Assembly (NCBI GenBank): GCA_938083405.1
Contig: CALKCV010000107.1
Span: 1 to 11,952 of the forward strand
DNA from: an uncultured Microcoleaceae cyanobacterium
GTDB taxonomy: Bacteria > Cyanobacteriota > Cyanobacteriia > Cyanobacteriales > Microcoleaceae
Reading direction: 5' to 3'
DNA length: 11,952 nt
Shown here: piece after piece, positions 1 to 6,500 of the stretch
How positions within the stretch are numbered: the first letter of the stretch is position 1
Layout of the letters: each line of letters opens with the position of its first letter
Program-made: the position numbers and the translations under genes
Notes under the pieces: generated by a model
Told to the model about the DNA's origin: nothing
Seen by the model: the letters and a program-made list of their open reading frames with translations, nothing else
Databases searched by the model: none

Positions 1-7
1 TGCACTT

Positions 8-23
8 GTGCGCGATCGCGCAC
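8..23. repeat. HIP1-centred palindrome
   Basis: A perfect 16-bp palindrome, GTGCGCGATCGCGCAC, is centred on the HIP1 octamer GCGATCGC (12-19) and extends to about 22 bp if one G-T pair is allowed. HIP1 is an over-represented cyanobacterial octamer. Other perfect copies begin at 201, 1912, 2160, 2646, 3659, 3839, 4580, 5106, 7143, 7391, 7827, 10401, 10784, 10842, 11205 and 11341, inside and outside genes. The rest of 1-290 shows no convincing gene: the open frame that runs through it has no family resemblance until xisH begins. Confidence 0.8.
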
Positions 24-231
24 GAGTTTCGACATCGGTGGAGAGCTTATCAACCAGACTCAATAAACCGCCTCATTTATTTAGACAATGCGATCGAAAT
101 GCTTTTTGGCGTGGTAGTCATAACTATTTTCCCTACTAAACAACTCTATATTAGCATACTAGCAAACTGTCAGACCTTTGTCAATAATTTTATTTTAGCA
201 GCGATCGCCCCCCAAAAACCCAAACAGAAAT

Positions 232-261
232 TTGCACGATTGACACCCACCCTGCTACAAT
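232..261 (+). promoter_or_regulatory. possible sigma70-type promoter of xisHI
   Basis: TTGCAC (232-237) and TACAAT (256-261) are separated by 18 bp and lie about 30 bp upstream of the xisH ATG. A perfect TTGACA at 240-245 is nearby but only 10 bp from the same -10, so it is probably not the partner. This assignment rests on consensus matching only. Confidence 0.3.
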
Positions 262-290
262 ATCCAAAAACTACCCTAGATTGTCCCATA

Positions 291-725
291 ATGCCAGCTA
301 GAGACGCTTACCATGCCAATTTAATCAACGCTCTGGTAAAAGATAACTGGAGCATAACCGACGACCCTTACTTTATGCGGTGGGGCACCAGGGATATGTA
401 TGTCGATTTGGGTGCTTCTTTACTTCTGGCAGCAGAAAAAGAAGAGGTGAAAATAGCAGTATAACTGAAAAGTTTTGCAAGTCGTTCCCCAATGAACGAT
501 CTAGAAAATGCGGTCGGTCAGTATGTTGTTTACCATGACGTACTCGAAAAAATAGACCCAGAAAGAATGCTATATTTAGCAGTAGATGAAAAGCCTTATA
601 ATGGAATCTTCAGCGAACCCATAGGCCAACTAATGCTAGAAAACGACCGCTTAAATTTAGTAGTTTTCAACAAATCGGAGGAGGTAATTGTTCGATGGAT
701 ACCATCAGTAAATACCAACAAATAA
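291..725 (+). pseudogene. xisH: XisH family protein, interrupted by an in-frame stop at the catalytic Glu
   Basis: XisH is named for the fdxN-element excision controlling factors of heterocystous cyanobacteria. The family has a PD-(D/E)XK restriction-endonuclease-like fold and is usually about 138 residues. The start at 291 gives the typical opening MPARDAYHANLINAL, then VDLGA with Asp39 and the strand KIAV. Codon 58 (462-464) is TAA. The same frame then continues as LKSFASRSPMNDLENAVGQY and ends normally at 725 after RWIP plus a short tail, 144 codons in all. There is no frameshift. The position of the stop is that of Glu in the E-x-K motif (E58-L-K60), so a single G-to-T change, GAA to TAA, explains it. 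No Shine-Dalgarno lies before 291, and none before Met68 (492) that would support a restart. The last 31 bp overlap xisI. A sequencing error or a readthrough stop is the alternative. Confidence 0.85.
677..685 (+). promoter_or_regulatory. strong ribosome binding site of xisI inside xisH
   Basis: GGAGGAGGT ends 9 nt before the xisI ATG at 695 and contains the full GGAGGT consensus. It lies within the 3' end of xisH. Translation of xisI should therefore not depend on ribosomes completing xisH, which matters because xisH has an internal stop. Confidence 0.75.
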
Positions 726-1030
726 TCGAGAAAATAATCGGCGACTACGCTCGATTGCGCTATTCAGATAGCGAAGTAGAAAGAAGAACGGTTTTCGACC
801 GAGAACAGAACCATTATTTATTAATGATTTTGGGAGTAGAGGGTCATAAAATGGTTCATGGTTGCATACTTCATCTGGAAATCAGAGGCGATAAAATTTG
901 GATTCATCGCGACGGAACTGAAGATGGTATAGCTACAGAGTTGTTAGCAGCAGGGGTTCCCAAAGACAAAATTGTTTTAGGGTTTTATCACCCAGAAACA
1001 CGCGAGCTAACCGAGTTTGCAGTTTGTTAA
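695..1030 (+). CDS. xisI: XisI family protein (fdxN element excision controlling factor)
   Basis: An intact 111-residue protein of the usual XisI length. It opens MDTISKYQQIIEKIIGDYA and carries the family core: RRTVFDREQNHYLLMILGVEG (residues about 29-49), HGCILHLEI, KIWIHRDGTEDGIATELLAAGVPKDKIVLGF and the FAV-type end. XisI is nearly always encoded just after XisH, often with overlapping ends as here (31 bp). The pair was first described as controlling excision of the fdxN element during heterocyst development. Many cyanobacteria carry several copies unlinked to any such element, and the biochemical role of XisI is unsettled. No fdxN element or recombinase gene is visible in this window. 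The ATG at 695 is fixed by the strong ribosome binding site and by family length. Confidence 0.92.
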   Translation: MDTISKYQQIIEKIIGDYARLRYSDSEVERRTVFDREQNHYLLMILGVEGHKMVHGCILHLEIRGDKIWIHRDGTEDGIATELLAAGVPKDKIVLGFYHPETRELTEFAVC

Positions 1031-1039
1031 TTAAATAGA

Positions 1040-1049
1040 GCAATATTGC
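1040..1049. repeat. short perfect palindrome GCAATATTGC
   Basis: A perfect 10-bp palindrome 9 bp after the xisI stop. It starts a cluster of three inverted repeats (1040-1131) that fills the gap between xisI and the convergent GTPase gene. Confidence 0.5.
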
Positions 1050-1063
1050 ATCCGCAACGCTGC

Positions 1064-1089
1064 GCGTTTCATGTCGCGTAGCGAAACGC
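1064..1089. repeat. REP-like hairpin GCGTTTC/GAAACGC
   Basis: GCGTTTC (1064-1070) and GAAACGC (1083-1089) are exact inverse complements with a 12-nt loop. The surrounding GC-rich text resembles the dispersed palindromic repeats seen between genes in filamentous cyanobacteria. That family assignment is from memory. Confidence 0.55.
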
Positions 1090-1098
1090 CACAAATTA

Positions 1099-1131
1099 AG
1101 AAACCGGGTTTTTGATAAAAACCCGGTTTCT
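1099..1131. terminator. 15-bp perfect hairpin between convergent genes, possible bidirectional terminator and dispersed repeat
   Basis: AGAAACCGGGTTTTT (1099-1113) and AAAAACCCGGTTTCT (1117-1131) pair perfectly with a 3-nt loop. Each strand has a T/A run at the loop side. The element lies between the 3' ends of xisI (+) and the GTPase gene (-), so it can serve both transcripts. I recall the same palindrome as a high-copy extragenic repeat in several filamentous cyanobacteria, so it may be a repeat first and a terminator second. There is no classical U-tract after the stem. Confidence 0.6.
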
Positions 1132-1191
1132 GGATGCCATCCCAACCGTTTCACGGAGGTCCGCACAACCTACTGTTCCTAATACCACGAA

Positions 1192-1938
1192 TCAATCTGC
1201 TAAATAACTGCCTAAATATAACCAGGGTAATTCTAATAAATTGCGGTGGTAAATACTCGTAATAAAACAACGCACCGATAAACCAGAACGACTTTTATTT
1301 ATTTGCTCTATCTGGGATTTTACTGGTAGAAAATAATTATTAAGAACGTAATTATGCCGCTGCAACCAATTCAGAGAAGAACCGTGGGGTAAATAACTTA
1401 ATTTCGACCCTTCTAACTCCAGGTCGCGACCGATTAAATCTGCCTTATTCAAACAAATAACTATTCGTCGCGCCTGGGGACAATCATAACAAAAAAACTC
1501 CGCCCACCGATGGAATCTATTGCACCATTGCTCCTTAGTAATAAATTCTTCCTGGTTTACACTGGGCTGCAATATTTCCCGATAGGGCGGAACTAGCAAG
1601 ATTATGCCCTCGCTTTTGCCAACCAATTCTTTAAACCGTTGCCATTCTTCCGGTTGTTCTGACTGCCACGATCGCCTAAATATCTCCCCAGGAGAATCGA
1701 TCCAATCTACCGGAATTTCATAAACCCCGGCGGGCAGGCGGACTTGGACTTCTATGGGCCGCCGTTCGATGCTTTGAGTCGGTTTGGCGGTCCCGTCCAG
1801 GTTGAGAATTTTGGCCTTGAGGTTATGGTAATCTCGATCGGGCAGGGACACCCGTACGTACTTCCCCTCGGGGTTTGCTAATTCTAATGCTAGATGAGTT
1901 TTGCCCACCGCGCGATCGCCTATATAAACAACTCCCAC
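1192..1938 (-). CDS. orphan TRAFAC-like P-loop GTPase
   Basis: A 248-residue soluble protein with recognisable GTPase motifs. The P-loop is GDRAVGKT (residues 7-14), the G3-like element is DSPGE (81-85), the G4 motif is NKAD (164-167), and FITSI (225-229) is in the place of G5. The strand IILLVPP (112-118) precedes the G4 region as in Ras-like folds. Lys13/Thr14 should bind phosphate and Mg, and Asn164/Asp167 favour guanine. There is no signal peptide or membrane segment, and the C-terminus (ELPWLYLGSYLAD) is family-specific. The start is GTG at 1938, with GGAGAG 6 nt upstream. It is convergent with xisI and divergent from the purine permease, so it forms no operon here. I do not recognise the exact subfamily. 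Single-domain or double GTPases of bacterial conflict systems are one possible relation; the function is unknown. Confidence 0.75.
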   Translation of the reverse strand: MGVVYIGDRAVGKTHLALELANPEGKYVRVSLPDRDYHNLKAKILNLDGTAKPTQSIERRPIEVQVRLPAGVYEIPVDWIDSPGEIFRRSWQSEQPEEWQRFKELVGKSEGIILLVPPYREILQPSVNQEEFITKEQWCNRFHRWAEFFCYDCPQARRIVICLNKADLIGRDLELEGSKLSYLPHGSSLNWLQRHNYVLNNYFLPVKSQIEQINKSRSGLSVRCFITSIYHRNLLELPWLYLGSYLAD

Positions 1939-2048
1939 TTTTTGCTCTCCTTGTCTCTGGTTCGGTTTCGATCCTATTATCTAACAATTTGAGGCTGTCT
2001 GGAGAATCGCTCAAAAAACCTGCTTTCTTAATTCCATTTCCTTTCCAC

Positions 2049-2054
2049 TATAAT
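2049..2054 (+). promoter_or_regulatory. -10 element of the purine permease gene
   Basis: A perfect TATAAT lies 24 bp before the chosen ATG. The -35 region is weak (TTCTTA-like at 2025-2030, 18-bp spacing). The implied transcript starts near 2061, leaving a leader of under 20 nt. The 140-bp gap up to the divergent GTPase start must hold both promoters; I could not identify the GTPase promoter with confidence. Confidence 0.45.
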
Positions 2055-2078
2055 AGTAATGTTTTTTTGAGTACGACC

Positions 2079-3434
2079 ATGAGTATGAATACGAGCAACC
2101 TTCAAAAAATAGCCGATTTTTTCCAATTCCAGCGACTCCAAACTAACTTTAGAACGGAGGCGATCGCCGGCATTACCACCTTTGCCACTATGGCATATAT
2201 TCTAGCAGTAAATCCCGATATTTTATCCAAAGCAATTTTCACAGAAACTCCTGGAGATTTATTCCCTGAATTGGTAATTGCAACGGCAATATCCGCAGCT
2301 ATAGCTACTTTTATAATGGGAATTTATGCCAAATATCCCTTTGCTTTAGCGCCGGGCATGGGACTCAATGCTTATTTTGCTTTTTCCGTAGTTTTAGGAT
2401 TGGGAATATCTTGGCAAGTTGCCCTGGCAGCAGTGTTTATCGAAGGGTTAATTTTTATAGTTTTAACTTTAACTAAATTTAGAGAAAAAATAGTAACAGC
2501 AATTCCCGAATGTATCAAGCACGCCACCGCCGCAGGCATTGGTTTATTTCTAGCTTATATTGCCCTAACCAGCACGGAAATTATCGTGCCAAGCGAGGCA
2601 ACAATAACGACCGTCGGCAATCTAAACCGACCCACTACATTAATAGCGATCGCTGGCATTTTCATCGCTTCAGCATTTATCGCCCGTCGCGTCAAAGGCG
2701 GATTAATCTTAGGAATATTAGCTACGGCCTTGCTGGGATGGATTTTAGGAATTGCCCCTTGGCCTACTGCCATTATTAGCGTTCCCGAACTACCAATTAA
2801 TTTATTCGGTGGAGCATTTATTGGCTTGGCAGATGTAGGGAAAATTAAAATAGGGGAATTAATTAGCGTCGTTTTTGCCTTTCTTTTTGTCGATCTTTTC
2901 GACACAGTTGGCACTCTTACCGGACTGGGAATTAAAGCAGGTTATATGAATAAAAAAGGAGAATTGCCCAATGCTAATAAAGCATTTATGGCGGATGCTG
3001 TCGGTACCGCAGTAGGGGCAATTTTTGGCACTTCCACCGTAACCAGTTATATCGAATCGGCATCGGGAGTTTCCGAGGGAGGCCGCAGCGGTTTTACTGC
3101 TGTTGTGGTAGGTCTTTTGTTTGTTGTTTCTATATTTTTTATTCCCCTACTCGCAGCGATTCCTTCCTTTGCTACGGCACCTGCTTTGTTAATTGTAGGA
3201 GTGTTAATGATGGGCAGCGTTAAAAATATTCGCTGGGAGGATCCGGCGGAGTCTATTTCGGCATTTTTAACTATTATCATTATGCCTTTAAGTTACTCGA
3301 TTTCTGAGGGATTGGCTGTTGGTTTGATTAGCTATCCTCTTTTGAAAAGCTTTCAAGGTAAATTCTCAAAGATTTCTATTTCGATGTGGGTCGTCGCCGC
3401 CTTGTTTTTACTGAAAATTGTTTTGTGGAATTAG
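2079..3434 (+). CDS. NCS2/AzgA-type adenine/guanine/hypoxanthine permease
   Basis: A 451-residue inner-membrane transporter of the AzgA branch of the NCS2 (nucleobase-cation symporter 2) family, the COG2252 type that imports purine bases by proton symport. Family marks are GITTFATMAYILAVNP (31-46), APGMGLNAYFAF (91-102), DLFDTVGTLTGLG (272-284; acidic residues in the substrate region) and TSYIESASGVSEGGRSGFTA (322-341). Hydrophobic segments occur throughout, consistent with the 14-helix fold. The ATG at 2079 is chosen because the family's N-terminus begins there, a TATAAT lies just upstream, and extending the frame back to 1875 would cross the divergent GTPase gene. ATG 2085 or TTG 2067 are close alternatives, since no clear Shine-Dalgarno is present. 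The substrate is a purine base by family; which one cannot be read from sequence alone. It appears monocistronic. Confidence 0.92.
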   Translation: MSMNTSNLQKIADFFQFQRLQTNFRTEAIAGITTFATMAYILAVNPDILSKAIFTETPGDLFPELVIATAISAAIATFIMGIYAKYPFALAPGMGLNAYFAFSVVLGLGISWQVALAAVFIEGLIFIVLTLTKFREKIVTAIPECIKHATAAGIGLFLAYIALTSTEIIVPSEATITTVGNLNRPTTLIAIAGIFIASAFIARRVKGGLILGILATALLGWILGIAPWPTAIISVPELPINLFGGAFIGLADVGKIKIGELISVVFAFLFVDLFDTVGTLTGLGIKAGYMNKKGELPNANKAFMADAVGTAVGAIFGTSTVTSYIESASGVSEGGRSGFTAVVVGLLFVVSIFFIPLLAAIPSFATAPALLIVGVLMMGSVKNIRWEDPAESISAFLTIIIMPLSYSISEGLAVGLISYPLLKSFQGKFSKISISMWVVAALFLLKIVLWN

Positions 3435-3447
3435 CAACGGATTATTT

Positions 3448-3472
3448 AACGGATTTACGTCGTTCCGTTTTT
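3448..3472 (+). terminator. weak intrinsic terminator after the permease gene
   Basis: AACGGA (3448-3453) pairs with TCCGTT (3464-3469) across a 10-nt loop, and the stem runs directly into a stretch of five T (3468-3472). It begins 14 bp after the permease stop. The stem is only 6 bp, so termination may be partial. A second AACGGA sits at 3436-3441. Confidence 0.4.
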
Positions 3473-3496
3473 GGTGGGGGAATTAGTCGCGGACAA

Positions 3497-3537
3497 TTGG
3501 TAATTAGCACGAAGGCGATATAATTAAAGAATATCGC
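3497..3537 (+). promoter_or_regulatory. promoter of the multisensor kinase, -10 embedded in an inverted repeat
   Basis: TTGGTA (3497-3502) and a perfect TATAAT (3519-3524) are 16 bp apart, about 40 bp upstream of the kinase ATG. The -10 overlaps the left arm of an inverted repeat, GCGATAT (3515-3521) and ATATCGC (3531-3537), with a 9-nt spacer. A regulator bound to that dyad, or a hairpin at the 5' end of the transcript, could affect expression. The promoter call is from consensus only. Confidence 0.45.
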
Positions 3538-3562
3538 TAAATTTTAACTGCAAAAATAAGCT

Positions 3563-6500
3563 ATGAAAGGCAATTATTCACAGATTTACTCTCCCGCTTT
3601 AGAAGAGATAATAGACCGTTCTTTTAGTATTGCCGCCCCCGATACCCCGGTTGTAGAGGCGATCGCCTCTATGAATCGCAGCGGGGAAAGACGATGTTTT
3701 GTCATGGAAGGCAGCCAGTGGGTAGGAATGTTTACGAAGGAAGAAGCCGTTAAATTAGCAAGGTCCAGTAAAAACCCAGAGGTAATAACCGCAGGGGAAA
3801 TAATGAATCGAGGAGGGATGTTGCATCCGCTTTCGTTAGCGATCGCCCTGGAATTAAGCGAGTATGAAAATATTTTTACTGTTTTTAGACTGTTGCGAAA
3901 ACAGCAAAGAGAATGCCTACCAGTAACAGACAATGGAGGAGAATTAATAGGAGCAATTACCCCAGAAAGTCTCTGGCAAAAAATGCCAGAAATAGTAGCA
4001 GGATTAGAGGAAACAATATCTATTTTAGAAACAGAAAAAAGGGAAATATTGCAACATTATAACGCCGAGTTAGAACGAGTAAAACTTGGCACGACAGAAC
4101 TTGCCAGACAGGCAGAAAGCAGGCGCATTTTATACGACATTGCCCAAAATATCAGAAAATCTCTCAACCTCGAAGATATCCTCAACAGCACAGTTGCCGA
4201 AGTGCGACAGTTTCTCCAGACAGATAGGGTCATAATTTACCGCTTTAACCAAGACTGTAGCGGGGTTGTAGTAGCGGAGTCGGTCGGCGAAGGTTGGGAG
4301 TCGTGTTTGGGACGAACCATTAACGATAGCTGTTTTGTTCGGACTTGGGTCGATCGCTATCCAAACGGTCGCGTTCGCGCTGTAGATGATATTTACCAAG
4401 CAGGGATGCCGCTTTGTTATGTCAAGTTCTTAGAAACATTGCAGGTAAGGGCAAAACTATTAGTTCCGATTTTCAAAAAGGACCGGTTGTGGGGCTTGAT
4501 GTCTGCCAACCAATGTTCCGACTCCAGAGAGTGGCAGCAGTGGGAGATAGATCTGCTAGAAAGCTTGGCAACTCAGATAGCGATCGCCATCCAACAAGCA
4601 GAGATATATCAAGAATCCCAAGCCCAACTCAGAGAACGCCAGCGAGCAGAAAGCCAAATTCTCAAGCTCAACGCTCGACTAGAAGGACGAGTCCGACAGC
4701 GGACCGCCGAAGTAGAAGCAGCCAACCAACTCCTCCAACGAGAAATCGCCGAACGCAGGGCGGTAGAAAAGATGTTGAGAAATTCGGAGGCAGAAATCCG
4801 GGGGGTGTTTGAAGCCACCAGCGACATCGTACTGGTCCTCGACGGGGAACCAGACCATATAACCATTGCCCCTACTAATTCAGATTTTTTGTACGAGCCA
4901 AACAACGATATTCTAGGCAAGACCGTAGAACAATTTTTTGGCGACAATGCCGCAAGTTTTAGGCAGCCCATTAAGGCAGCTCTAGAGAGGCAACAGACGG
5001 TCAATTTTGAATACAGCTTGCTTGCTGGTAAAGTAGTTGTTTGGTTTTTGGCAAGTATTTCCCCCATATCAGAAGAACTCGTCGTTTGGGTAGCCAGAGA
5101 TATAAGCGATCGCAAGCGCATAGAACAGGTGTGGCAAGAGGCTCGCGAACAGCTAGAAACCTTAGTAAAAGAAAGAACCGCCGCCTTTGAACGAGCTAAC
5201 GACACCTTAATCCAACAAATCCAAGAACGCTTGCAGGCAGAAGCAGAATTGAGAAGCCGCGCCGGCCAGCAAGAAGCGATAGCTCGCCTCGGCCAACAGG
5301 CTCTCTCCATGACCGATATCGATGCCTTGATGATGGAAGCCACAACCCTAGTGGCTCGAACCCTGGGGGTAGAATACTCTAAAGTTGTAGAATTGCTGCC
5401 GAACCTGGCGGCTTTGTGGGTTAGGGCGGGATGCGGCTGGTCCGAGGGGATAGTCGCTCGGGCAACGGCCATCGCCTTCAACAGATCCCAGGCAGGCTAC
5501 ACCCTGAAGTCCAACAAGCCCGTGGTAGTAGAAGATTTGGGCATCGAAACCAGATTCACCCCTTCGCCGTTGCTGCAGGAACACCGCGCGGTCAGCGGCA
5601 TCAGCGTTATAATCCAAGGCAAGGAAAGACCAGTTGGCGTGTTGAGCGCCCATAGCACCAAGCATCGAAAATTCAACCCCGACGATGTTAATTTTCTCCA
5701 GGCCGTTGCTAACGTTCTGGCAATGGCGGTCGAGCGCCAGCAAGCTGAGATGGAATTAAAGCGCTTTTTCGCTCTCTCCCTCGATATCCTCTGTCTGATA
5801 GGCTCTGATGGCTATTTCAAACGGATCAATCCGCGATTTGAATCCATCCTCGGTTACACAAAAGAAGAAATTTTAAGAAAGTCCTGTTTTGATTTCATGC
5901 ATCCAGAAGATAAAGAAGCAAGCAAAGCAGAACTTTTAAACCTAAATAAAGGAATTACCAGCTTTGACTTCGAAAATCGCTACAGGTGCGCCGACGGTTC
6001 TTATCGTTGGTTGGCGTGGTCGGCCATTCCTTCGGAGACGGAAGATATCATTTATGCGGTAGCTCGCGATATTACCGATCGCAAGCGGGCAGAAAAAGCT
6101 CTAGCCCAGCGGGAGCGTTATTTAACTGCTATAGTGGAAATTCAGCAGCGGTTGTTAAGGGTTAATTATAACGAAACGAAAAGCGCCCCAGAGATCGACT
6201 CGGAAATACTCGAACCCCTGGGGCGCGCTTCCGGGGCTAGTCGAGTTTTTATGTTCGAGAACCACGGAGAACTAGATTTTTCCGCCGACGGTCGGAAAAA
6301 AGGGAAAAAGAAGGACTGCTTGCTAGTCAGCCAAACTGCCGAGTGGTGCGCCCCTGGAATTAGTTCGACGATGGATACATTTTTCAATCTACCTTTAGAT
6401 AGGATTTTAGCCAATGCCGCTCGCAGCCTAGCTATGGGGCAAGTGGTGGCAAAAACTGTAGCCCAACTGCCCCAGAAGCAGCGCGAATTTCTAGGAGTGT

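Noticed and set aside
6..290. Upstream part of an open frame beginning with TTG at 6 and running into xisH
   Set aside because: The first 95 residues resemble no protein and contain HIP1 and promoter-like DNA. The XisH family start (MPARD) is at 291.
492..725. Separate small gene starting at ATG 492
   Set aside because: It is the in-frame continuation of XisH after the nonsense codon, and no ribosome binding site precedes it.
291..1030. Active fdxN-type excision element
   Set aside because: No recombinase gene, nif genes or attachment-site repeats are seen; xisHI pairs occur widely without such an element.
1875..2078. N-terminal extension of the purine permease
   Set aside because: It would overlap the divergent GTPase gene and add 68 residues not found in the AzgA family; a TATAAT lies at 2049-2054, inside the extension.
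4127..4606. Canonical phytochrome
   Set aside because: There is no N-terminal PAS joined to the GAF and no PHY domain after it; the flanks are CBS and coiled coil/PAS, which fits a cyanobacteriochrome-type GAF.
4609..5481. 290-codon minus-strand open frame
   Set aside because: A shadow of the large kinase gene in a GC-rich stretch; composition is Ser/Arg/Ala-biased with no domain, and the plus-strand GAF/PAS coding is clear.
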